Of a stretch of 5,347 bases of DNA, positions 1 to 5,347 are shown in pieces (positions within the stretch are counted from its first letter, which is position 1; each line of letters opens with the position of its first letter). The position numbers were made by a program, and so were the translations under genes. Below the pieces are notes generated by a model. It searched no databases, was not told where the DNA came from, and saw only the letters and a program-made list of their open reading frames with translations. The stretch comes from an uncultured Bacteroidota bacterium (GTDB taxonomy: Bacteria; Bacteroidota; Bacteroidia; Chitinophagales; Chitinophagaceae): NCBI GenBank assembly GCA_903835145.1, contig CAILMA010000693.1, positions 1-5,347 of the forward strand, given 5' to 3'.

Positions 1-44
1 ACCGGATAGAGCGCAGAAATATAGATTTTGTTGCCCTTTGTGTA

Positions 45-965
45 CTACTTAGCTACCACATTGTAGTAGATAGCCCCGTAACCTGCCCAAACACCCAGGG
101 CGCCGTTAGAAATATTGCTCTTGATATTTATGGGTGCAGAGAATGGATTAGCACCTGATTGAAGCGAAAATTGATAGGTATTCCAGAAATCATAAACGCC
201 CTTGTCTATTTCGCACCATTTCAGAGATACTGTATCACCGGGATAAAAATAGATAACGGAGTCCACCTGTGCCTTGGCGCTGTTGTTATACCCTGCAAAA
301 AGATCAACACTCTTTATCGTTTTGCCGTTTACTATTTCATCGCTATAGATGCCACCGGGGTAGTAAAGGTCATGGTTCCGGCTTGTGAAATAGCGTACAT
401 AGTTGCCAAGCGTATCAGGGTCGGTGTAGTTGCCAAACAACTCCAGCGCCGATGCCGGCGTAGTTCCACGGGTGAGGACCGGTGCACCAAACCAGAGGGA
501 ATCTAACCCCTTGGGGTAAGGAATCTTGGTTTGCGCAGTGTAGGTGACACCATTGCTGGTAACGCTCAGGTAATAGATTTTACCCATTTCCCCGACCATG
601 AAGTTACTGATGTTGGTGGTATCAACCGAATAAATGTAGAACTTGTTGCCGCCAGCGGTATCGATTGTGTATTCTTTAAGTGCTACGGTACGGCTGCCAT
701 CAGATATGGTAATGGCTGCACCATGAACGAAGCTGTTTTGTAACGTAGAAAGGTCTATAGACGAAAAGAACCCAATAGTAGTAGTGAGCAACACATAGGG
801 CGGCTGGCTGTTTTCTATTGCCCCCTGCACCACGAGTTGTGGTGGTGTAGTGGACAAATTAAGATGCACCTCCTTTTGGCAGGAGACTAAAGTAACTACA
901 AACAGAACGATAAAAATACGGAACAGAATAGGGATTGGGCTGCCGGGGTTCGTCTCCTTTTTCAT
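45..965 (-). CDS. DUF4249 family lipoprotein
   Basis: Predicted cell-envelope lipoprotein of about 306 residues, matching the DUF4249 family of Bacteroidota. Numbered from the chosen start (MKKETN), a hydrophobic stretch (IFIVLFVVTLVS, about 17-28) ends in the lipobox LVSC, with Cys29 as the lipidated residue. The mature part shows the family pattern: LVVQGAIEN near the start, then an ITISDG strand, GKIYYLSV and YTAQTKIPYPKGLDSLWF. It ends in GVWAGYGAIYYNVVAK, a typical DUF4249 C-terminus, so it appears complete. An ATG 42 bases upstream (1007) would add MFNLRNLQRISFLF. I prefer 965 because it gives a normal lipoprotein signal with an MKK start, but neither start has a Shine-Dalgarno sequence. 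Function is unknown. From family knowledge these genes often sit beside TonB-dependent receptor genes, and such a gene could lie left of the window; the 44 bases there show no supportable start. It is divergent from the beta-barrel gene at 1116. Confidence 0.85.
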   Translation of the reverse strand: MKKETNPGSPIPILFRIFIVLFVVTLVSCQKEVHLNLSTTPPQLVVQGAIENSQPPYVLLTTTIGFFSSIDLSTLQNSFVHGAAITISDGSRTVALKEYTIDTAGGNKFYIYSVDTTNISNFMVGEMGKIYYLSVTSNGVTYTAQTKIPYPKGLDSLWFGAPVLTRGTTPASALELFGNYTDPDTLGNYVRYFTSRNHDLYYPGGIYSDEIVNGKTIKSVDLFAGYNNSAKAQVDSVIYFYPGDTVSLKWCEIDKGVYDFWNTYQFSLQSGANPFSAPINIKSNISNGALGVWAGYGAIYYNVVAK

Positions 966-1115
966 AAACAAGAATGAAATGCGCTGCAAATTACGAAGGT
1001 TGAACATCTAAAAACTCAATAGCCGGAAAAACAAATAGTGGCCGGGGGTAAATAATTATTTTGAAAAACAATAAAACTGGCACGATAAATGTTATAGATT
1101 ACACAAAACTATTTT

Positions 1116-1886
1116 ATGCACCCTAAACTGCTTCTTTCGATTCTTTTTGTCCTTTGTTTTGTAGGAGAAAACTATGCTCAGGATAAAATATACAAAAAAG
1201 ACGGATCTGTAATTGAAGGTACAGTAAAGCAGGTAGGTGATAAAGTTGTAACTTACAAACGGGCAGATAACCCTGAGGGGCCCGACTATACGATAGCCAG
1301 AAACAAACTGAAACAAATTGAATACGCCAGCGGCACCAACGACTGGTTTGATAGCAAGGATGAAACTGACCGCAAACACCACAGTCGCTACAACAAAGAG
1401 GGAAATGGAATAAAATACAAAAAGAACATTTTGTGTATAGTACCACTTGGTGCAGTTGCAGACGATCAGAACTCTACGCTTGCCGTCGGGATAAGCTATG
1501 AACGGCAGATTGATAAAAACGGATACCTCGCATTTTCATTGCCATTGCTTATTAGTCCCGAAGGTATAAGCAATGATCAAAACAGTGCCTATAGTAATTA
1601 CGGAAGCGCAGGAAAAATCGACAACATTTTTTATGCGATGCCCTGTCTAAAAATCTATCCCTTCGGCAACAAGGGGCGGGTAAAATACGCAGTAGGTCCT
1701 TCGGTTTATTTCTCTGTTGGCCACCAAACCGTCAATAATTTCACCTACGACCCGAACTACAATCCTATCATGACCTCAGAATCGAAAGATTACTTTGTAT
1801 CGGGAGTGATGATAACCAACTCATTGAACTTCAACCCAACTAAGAGCCTTTACCTCGGCATTGACCTTTCGATAGGGCTAAAATAG
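1116..1886 (+). CDS. Exported outer-membrane beta-barrel-like protein, cut by an in-frame TAG
   Basis: Predicted exported protein of 256 residues as read. Residues 1-21 form a signal peptide (MHPKLLLSILFVLCFVGENYA), with likely cleavage before QDKIY. Residues 23-72 form a small module (KKDGSVIEGTV, then YKRADNPEGPDYTIARNKLKQIEY) that I recognise from many Bacteroidota envelope proteins, where it precedes a beta-barrel. A polar linker (about 75-100) leads to alternating strands such as TLAVGISYERQI, YAVGPSVYFSVG and LYLGIDLSIGLK, typical of small outer-membrane barrels. The frame stops at TAG 1884-1886, but translation past it continues as an excellent final strand to a TAA at 1977-1979. The intact gene would be 1116-1979, 287 residues. 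As it stands the product lacks the C-terminal strand and terminal Phe that the BAM machinery recognises, so it is probably a recent pseudogene, a sequence error or a readthrough product. Role and ligand are unknown. The spacing to the divergent lipoprotein gene is 150 bp. Confidence 0.8.
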   Translation: MHPKLLLSILFVLCFVGENYAQDKIYKKDGSVIEGTVKQVGDKVVTYKRADNPEGPDYTIARNKLKQIEYASGTNDWFDSKDETDRKHHSRYNKEGNGIKYKKNILCIVPLGAVADDQNSTLAVGISYERQIDKNGYLAFSLPLLISPEGISNDQNSAYSNYGSAGKIDNIFYAMPCLKIYPFGNKGRVKYAVGPSVYFSVGHQTVNNFTYDPNYNPIMTSESKDYFVSGVMITNSLNFNPTKSLYLGIDLSIGLK

Positions 1887-1979
1887 ACTGACAACCGTTA
1901 CAATACTTACAGTATTAACGACGACCCATTTAGCGCCCAGCTCGTTCATGCAAATTTTAAGATGGGATTCAGGTTCTAA
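1887..1979 (+). pseudogene. Severed C-terminal end of the beta-barrel gene
   Basis: These 30 sense codons plus TAA directly continue the frame of the gene starting at 1116, after its TAG. They encode a polar hairpin (TDNRYNTYSINDDPFSAQ) and then LVHANFKMGFRF, an alternating final strand ending in Phe. That is the expected C-terminal signature of an outer-membrane barrel. Nothing in this segment could start translation on its own. It is therefore best read as the natural 3' end of the upstream gene, detached by one nonsense codon. No frameshift is needed to join the parts. Confidence 0.75.
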
Positions 1980-1985
1980 ATCCCA
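1963..1985. terminator. Weak hairpin between convergent genes
   Basis: TGGGATT (1963-1969) and AATCCCA (1979-1985) can pair as a 7-bp stem with a 9-base loop. The stem spans the original TAA of the beta-barrel frame and lies 16 bases beyond the stop of the leftward CDGSH gene. Neither strand has a proper T tract after it: the plus strand has CCCTAAAATA and the minus strand has TCTTAAAATTTG. It could serve as a bidirectional terminator between convergent genes, but it may be chance. Confidence 0.25.
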
Positions 1986-2001
1986 CCCTAAAATATAACG
2001 A

Positions 2002-2229
2002 TTATGCCTGCTTTTTCGGAGGCAGAGCAAAAGCCACTGCTTCATGCTCAAAATGTCCTTTGTGTGAGCCATCGCAAAACGGTTTGTTCTGAGATAAACC
2101 ACAACGACAAATTGAAACCACATCGCGGCCAGCGAGGTCGTATGGGGCACCCGTTTTGTCAACTATTTCGAAATCTCCTTCTATTTTAACAGAGCCATTG
2201 CTGTTAATTGTCAATTTTGTTGCTGCCAT
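2002..2229 (-). CDS. Small CDGSH-type [2Fe-2S] protein
   Basis: A 75-residue cytosolic protein carrying one complete CDGSH iron-sulfur domain (zf-CDGSH, the mitoNEET family). The motif CRCGLSQNKPFCDGSH covers residues 41-56, so the [2Fe-2S] cluster ligands are Cys41, Cys43, Cys52 and His56, all present. The N-terminal half (LTINSNGSVKIEGDFEIVDKTGAPYDL) forms the beta strands usual in bacterial single-domain members. There is no signal peptide or membrane anchor, unlike eukaryotic mitoNEET. Family members are redox-active or cluster-transfer proteins, but the partner here is unknown. The frame is open upstream to 2349. I chose the ATG at 2229 because it starts just before the conserved domain, has an A-rich leader (AATAAAGAAAAA), and lies downstream of a good promoter; the 40 extra residues look non-coding. 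The gene is divergent from the radical SAM gene and convergent with the beta-barrel gene. Confidence 0.93.
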   Translation of the reverse strand: MAATKLTINSNGSVKIEGDFEIVDKTGAPYDLAGRDVVSICRCGLSQNKPFCDGSHKGHFEHEAVAFALPPKKQA

Positions 2230-2259
2230 TTTTTCTTTATTTAATTGTTTGGTTGTTTG

Positions 2260-2289
2260 CGAAAGTAACTCAAGTAACTCAGATAACAA
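2260..2289 (-). promoter_or_regulatory. Candidate promoter of the CDGSH gene
   Basis: Read on the minus strand, TTG (2287-2289) is followed after 19 bases by TACTTTCG (2260-2267). This is one mismatch from the Bacteroidota -7 consensus TAnnTTTG, with a TTG -33 element at normal spacing. Transcription would start near 2253, giving a leader of about 24 A-rich bases before the ATG at 2229. This is inferred from consensus only. Confidence 0.5.
2263..2280. repeat. Tandem 9-bp direct repeat in the CDGSH promoter
   Basis: AAGTAACTC occurs twice back to back (2263-2271 and 2272-2280) with no mismatch. The pair overlaps the -7 box and fills much of the spacer of the candidate CDGSH promoter. A regulator binding here would block or tune RNA polymerase, so it is a possible operator. 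It could also be a small slippage duplication. Confidence 0.5.
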
Positions 2290-2385
2290 GATGAAGCTAT
2301 TGGGCGTCGGCGGGTTACTGAGCTCTATTCGATCGACACAATGCGTCAATTATATTCCCGGAAGTAGCTTAGTTTTTGACGGCCA

Positions 2386-2428
2386 TGAGGAGCGACTGAG
2401 GCATTTATCATTTTTTCCAATATTTTTG
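2386..2428 (+). promoter_or_regulatory. Candidate promoter region of the radical SAM gene
   Basis: TATTTTTG (2421-2428) is a perfect match to the Bacteroidota -7 element TAnnTTTG. It sits 19 bases before the TTG start codon, so the transcript would have a very short leader of roughly 12-15 bases. No TTG -33 element is found at the usual distance. Instead the pair TGAGG-N6-TGAGG (2386-2390 and 2397-2401, 11-bp period) occupies the -33 area and could bind an activator. Evidence is consensus matching only, and TATTTTTG can arise by chance in AT-rich DNA. Confidence 0.35.
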
Positions 2429-2447
2429 CTTCATAAATAAGCTTCAT

Positions 2448-4643
2448 TTGTCTGCTACTGTCTTTCTCATAACGCCCCCGTTTACCCAGCTCAATACCCC
2501 CTACCCTGCCACCGCCTACCTGAAAGGTTTTCTGAACACAAGAAACATTACTTCTTTTCAGTCGGACCTTGGCATTGAAGTGACGCTGGCCCTGTTTTCA
2601 AAAAACGGGCTCACAAAGCTGTTTGAGCAGGTAAGCGACACAGCGGCGCTATCAGAAAACAGCGCTCGTATTGTGGCGCTAAAGGACGACTATATAGCCA
2701 CAATAGACCATGTAATTAATTTCCTGCAAGGCAAAAGCCCAACAATGGCGCACCTGATAAGCAAGAGAAATTACCTCCCTGAAGCATCGAGATTCAGGCA
2801 GACCGATGACCTCGTTTGGGCCTTTGGTGCTATGGGCAATCAGGATAAGGCCAAGCACCTCGCTACCATGTACCTCGAAGACCTGAGTGATTTCATTATG
2901 GAGTGCATCGACACGCATTTTGGATTCAGCAGGTATGCAGAGCGCCTGGGCCGTTGTGCTAATAGCTTCGACGAGCTTTATGAAGCACTTCAAAAAGATT
3001 ACACCTATATAGATACCGTTTTGCTACAAATAATGGAAGCCCGAATGGCGACAGTGCAACCCTCGATGCTTGCTGTTTCTGTTCCGTTCCCGGGTAACCT
3101 TTACGCGGCCTTCAGATGCGCGCAATGGGTGAAGCAACACTACCCCAACGTAAAAACAGTAATGGGCGGCGGCTTCCCCAACACAGAACTGCGCTCGCTC
3201 AAAGACCCACGGGTATTTGAGTTTTTCGACTTTATTACGCTTGACGACGGAGAAGCCCCTATTGAAAATCTTGTGCGTTTTTTAGAAGGCGGGCTAACCC
3301 CAGAGACGTTAAAACGCACCTTTTACCTTGATGACGGCACCGTAAACTATACCAACAATAAGGCCTGTGCAGATTATAAACAAGGTCAGGTAGGCACTCC
3401 CGACTACAGCGACCTGTGGCTTACCGAATACATATCGGCCATAGAAGTTGCCAACCCTATGCATAGCCTCTGGAGCGACGGGCGGTGGAACAAACTCACT
3501 ATGGCACATGGTTGCTACTGGGGTAAGTGCACATTTTGCGACATCTCGCTTGATTATATAAGGCTTTACGAGCCAATAGCCGCTGGCCTGCTTTGCGACC
3601 GTATGGAGGAGCTCATAGCCCAAACCGGACAGAACGGGTTTCACTTTGTGGATGAAGCTGCGCCCCCTGCGCTTATGCGGGCACTGGCGCTTGAAATCAT
3701 AAAAAGAAAACTCACCGTAAGCTGGTGGACCAATATCCGTTTTGAGAAAAGCTTCACCCGCGACCTTTGCCTGCTGCTCAAGGCTTCCGGCTGCATTGCT
3801 GTTTCCGGCGGGCTGGAAGTGGCCTCCGACCGGTTGCTGGAATTGATAGAAAAAGGCATAACGGTGGCCCAGGTGGCGCGGGTGAATAAAAACTTTACCG
3901 AAGCCGGCATTATGGTGCATGCCTACCTCATGTATGGCTTCCCTACCCAGACAGCACAGGAAACAATTGACTCGCTGGAGATGGTGCGCCAAATGTTTCA
4001 GGCCGGCATACTGCAATCGGGCTTCTGGCACCAGTTTGCCATGACAGCGCATAGCCCAGTGGGTATGAACCCGGAGAAATATAAGGTAAAGAAAGAAAAA
4101 GACGCTATTGGCTCATTTGCTAATAACGACATTATACATCTGGACCCTACGGGTGCTGACCACGAAACCTTTAGCGATGGACTAAAAAAATCGCTTTTCA
4201 ACTATATGCACGGAGCTTGTTTTGACTATCCGCTGCAAAAATGGTTTGAGGTAAAGGTGCCAAAGACCAGAATTTTGCCCGATTATATTGCCTCTGTTTT
4301 AACCGAAGAAGAATACAATCCTATGAAGCCGACGGATAAGATCCTCTGGCTTGGGCATCAACCTAAGGTAGAATTCTTCACTAAATCGAAAAAAGGAAAC
4401 ACCTGGGAAATGGCATCGCTTACGTTTGAAAGCAAATCCGAAACCATAAACATAAAAACGGACCAACTTCAAGGCCGGTGGCTGGCAGAAATGCTGGCCG
4501 CAATAAGTACTACCCCGAACAGAATGACAACTGTGCAGGAAATAAAAGCGAGCTATGAAGCAGCTGGCCTTGAAGATTTTGAGTTGTTTTGGGACAACAA
4601 ACCGGTAAATGGCCTCTATAAGGCTGGCTTGTTGCGGATGTAG
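2448..4643 (+). CDS. B12-binding-type radical SAM protein of unknown substrate
   Basis: A 731-residue cytosolic enzyme of the B12-binding radical SAM class (COG1032-like). Residues 4-50 (VFLITPPFTQLNTPYPATAY) form the first part of a cobalamin-type Rossmann fold. About 60-200 is a helical insertion. The fold resumes at 206-282 with MLAVSVPFPGN, TVMGGGFPN and FITLDDGEAPIENL. No DxHxxG motif is present, so any cobalamin would bind without a His ligand, as in many relatives. The radical SAM barrel spans about 345-570: Cys356, Cys361 and Cys364 in GCYWGKCTFC would hold the [4Fe-4S] cluster, followed by FHFVDEAAPP, SGGLEVASDRLLELIEKGI and MYGFPTQT. A C-terminal region of about 160 residues is not recognised. 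The cluster motif is Cx4CxxC, one residue longer than usual. The start is TTG: no ATG lies upstream in frame before a TGA at 2397, and the conserved N-terminus begins at once. The next gene is 36 bp downstream. The substrate cannot be predicted. Confidence 0.9.
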   Translation: MSATVFLITPPFTQLNTPYPATAYLKGFLNTRNITSFQSDLGIEVTLALFSKNGLTKLFEQVSDTAALSENSARIVALKDDYIATIDHVINFLQGKSPTMAHLISKRNYLPEASRFRQTDDLVWAFGAMGNQDKAKHLATMYLEDLSDFIMECIDTHFGFSRYAERLGRCANSFDELYEALQKDYTYIDTVLLQIMEARMATVQPSMLAVSVPFPGNLYAAFRCAQWVKQHYPNVKTVMGGGFPNTELRSLKDPRVFEFFDFITLDDGEAPIENLVRFLEGGLTPETLKRTFYLDDGTVNYTNNKACADYKQGQVGTPDYSDLWLTEYISAIEVANPMHSLWSDGRWNKLTMAHGCYWGKCTFCDISLDYIRLYEPIAAGLLCDRMEELIAQTGQNGFHFVDEAAPPALMRALALEIIKRKLTVSWWTNIRFEKSFTRDLCLLLKASGCIAVSGGLEVASDRLLELIEKGITVAQVARVNKNFTEAGIMVHAYLMYGFPTQTAQETIDSLEMVRQMFQAGILQSGFWHQFAMTAHSPVGMNPEKYKVKKEKDAIGSFANNDIIHLDPTGADHETFSDGLKKSLFNYMHGACFDYPLQKWFEVKVPKTRILPDYIASVLTEEEYNPMKPTDKILWLGHQPKVEFFTKSKKGNTWEMASLTFESKSETINIKTDQLQGRWLAEMLAAISTTPNRMTTVQEIKASYEAAGLEDFELFWDNKPVNGLYKAGLLRM

Positions 4644-4679
4644 AAATAGAGGGAAAAAACTAAAAAAAGCACAAAGACA

Positions 4680-5135
4680 ATGAACCTACACACGAAGACG
4701 ACCCTTGTTTTGTTGACCCTATTTTGCTTTTCGTGCAAGACGCTCACTGCAACCAAAACGAAGGAACCCGGAGCGGGAGCACTGGCCCAAAACCCGGGAA
4801 GCTGCGTGATTGCGGGCAAAATAATATCAGTTAACCCGGCACTGGACCCGGATACTGGCAGCATCTGCCATAAATACCCCTGCAAAGCAATCGTAAAAAT
4901 TCTGAGTGTTTCGAGGGGCTCCACTGTGGCCCAACCAGTACTTGTAGGCGACGAAGTGGAGATCAATTTCGCTTACACACTCACCAAAACGAAAATAGCT
5001 ATGCCGGAAATGAAGAGCAGGTTCCCCGGGCTTAAGGTCGGCAGCACCTTCGATGCAGAACTAACCCAACATCCGAAACCCGGCGGCGGCGTGGTTTTCA
5101 CTGTGTTTGACTATTCTATTGATAACGGTAAGTAG
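4680..5135 (+). CDS. Small lipoprotein of unknown function
   Basis: A 151-residue predicted lipoprotein. Residues 1-18 form a short signal (MNLHTKTTLVLLTLFCFS) ending at Cys19 in a relaxed lipobox (CFSC) of the kind common in Bacteroidota. A low-complexity linker (20-40, rich in T, K, G and A) leads to a compact beta-rich domain: CVIAGKIISVNP, CHKYPCKAIVKILSV, VGDEVEINFAYTLT and FPGLKVGSTFDAEL. Cys42, Cys63 and Cys68 remain in the mature protein, and two could form a disulfide in the periplasm. The strand order suggests an OB-like small barrel, which is only an inference. I recognise similar hypothetical proteins in this phylum but no named function. It lies 36 bp after the radical SAM gene with no terminator between, so co-transcription is likely. 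It is in the same frame as that gene, separated by two TAG codons (4641 and 4647); its own signal peptide shows it is a separate gene. Its stop codon lies in a heptamer-like sequence. Confidence 0.82.
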   Translation: MNLHTKTTLVLLTLFCFSCKTLTATKTKEPGAGALAQNPGSCVIAGKIISVNPALDPDTGSICHKYPCKAIVKILSVSRGSTVAQPVLVGDEVEINFAYTLTKTKIAMPEMKSRFPGLKVGSTFDAELTQHPKPGGGVVFTVFDYSIDNGK

Positions 5136-5144
5136 ATTGGTCGT

Positions 5145-5263
5145 TAGTGTTTAGTAGAAAGTACTTAGTCGAAAGTACTTAGTCGAAAGTAGAAAGTACT
5201 TAGTAGAAAGTGCTTAGTACTTAGTAGTTAGTAGTTAGTGGTTAGTAGTTAGTGGTTAGTCAA
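5145..5263. repeat. Tandem heptamer array, 17 units
   Basis: The 119 bases divide into 17 consecutive 7-bp units in perfect register. Every unit has AGT at positions 2-4, with position 1 T or A and positions 5-7 varying. The left part alternates TAGTCGA or TAGTAGA with AAGTACT; the right part is mostly TAGTAGT and TAGTGGT. An eighteenth weaker unit (TGGTCGT, 5138-5144) precedes it, and AAGTAGA at 5130-5136 carries the stop codon of the upstream lipoprotein gene one base out of register. Because 7 is not a multiple of 3, stop codons fall in all frames. The array fills the gap between two convergent genes. Short heptanucleotide tandem repeats are known from cyanobacteria (STRR) and other bacteria; no function can be assigned here. 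Confidence 0.9.
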
Positions 5264-5271
5264 TCCAATTT

Positions 5272-5347
5272 TTAAGTGTCTACTATGTATTTGCAGAGGC
5301 CGTTTTTGTCAGGCATTACAACCAGCGTGCTGCTCGCTTTGAGCGGG
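5272..5347 (-). CDS. 3' end of a leftward gene, product not recognised
   Basis: Read on the minus strand from the right edge, one frame stays open for 24 codons to a TAA at 5272-5274. It encodes PLKASSTLVVMPDKNGLCKYIVDT. The composition and codon choice (AAC, GGC, GTA, ATA) match the other genes here, and the hydrophobic strand followed by a PDKNG turn looks like real protein. The other two minus frames hold stops or look less protein-like. Only the C-terminus is visible, so no family can be named. The gene converges on the small lipoprotein gene, with the heptamer array between them. Confidence 0.5.
   Translation of the reverse strand, partial: PLKASSTLVVMPDKNGLCKYIVDT

Noticed and set aside
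1..44. Start of another leftward gene after the DUF4249 stop
   Set aside because: No start codon is present on the minus strand in these bases. An open stretch this short cannot be told from chance.
159..506. A 115-codon open frame on the plus strand opposite the DUF4249 gene
   Set aside because: It is antisense to a clear lipoprotein gene and shows no domain or signal of its own.
1056..1093. Promoter for the beta-barrel gene: TTATTTTG at 1056-1063, or TTTG at 1060-1063 with TAAATGTT at 1086-1093
   Set aside because: The first lacks a -33 element and has a mismatch in the key TA; the second matches the -7 consensus poorly. Neither is strong enough to list.
2230..2349. N-terminal extension of the CDGSH protein by 40 residues to an ATG at 2349
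   Set aside because: The extra residues look like translated promoter DNA, the extension would cover the candidate promoter and 9-bp repeat, and the ATG at 2229 fits the family length.
2344..2381. Inverted repeat CGTCAA ... TTGACG as an operator or terminator
   Set aside because: The arms are only 6 bp with a 26-base loop, there is no T tract, and such a pair is expected by chance.
3309..4052. A 247-codon open frame on the minus strand, opposite the radical SAM gene
   Set aside because: It lies inside the radical SAM core, whose motifs are unmistakable on the plus strand, and its translation has no recognisable pattern. It is a shadow frame.
4641..4679. Fusion of the radical SAM protein and the lipoprotein through recoded TAG codons (same frame, TAG at 4641 and 4647)
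   Set aside because: The downstream protein has its own signal peptide and lipobox, which make no sense inside a fusion. This also argues that TAG is a normal stop here.

Overview
The window looks like chromosomal DNA from a member of the Bacteroidota, most likely the Chitinophagales/Sphingobacteriales side. The evidence is a DUF4249-type lipoprotein with a Bacteroidota-style signal, a small outer-membrane beta-barrel protein with the DNPxGPxY-type N-terminal module common in that phylum, A-rich leaders with no Shine-Dalgarno sequence, and promoter-like TAnnTTTG boxes. No tRNA, rRNA, CRISPR array, transposase or phage gene is visible.

Layout from left to right. A DUF4249 lipoprotein gene runs leftward (45-965). 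A divergent gene starting at 1116 encodes an exported beta-barrel protein. Its frame is cut by an in-frame TAG at 1884-1886, yet the next 30 codons clearly encode the missing last strand, ending in the classic terminal Phe (true end 1979). A small CDGSH iron-sulfur protein gene (2002-2229) runs leftward and converges on it. A 218-bp divergent intergenic region follows, with promoter-like elements for both sides and a tandem 9-bp repeat. Then comes a 731-residue radical SAM protein with a B12-binding-type N-terminal region (2448-4643, TTG start), followed 36 bp later by a small lipoprotein of unknown function (4680-5135) in the same direction and probably the same transcript. A strict 7-bp-period tandem repeat (5145-5263) fills the gap to the 3' end of a leftward gene that enters from the right edge (5272-5347).

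No metabolic pathway can be assigned. The two Fe-S proteins (CDGSH and radical SAM) share a divergent control region, which is suggestive but not proof of a shared role. The most notable points are the nonsense-interrupted beta-barrel gene, the Cx4CxxC cluster motif of the radical SAM protein (the usual spacing is Cx3CxxC) with a large helical insertion splitting its B12-type domain, and the in-register heptamer array. Nothing here amounts to a clearly new defence or mobile system.
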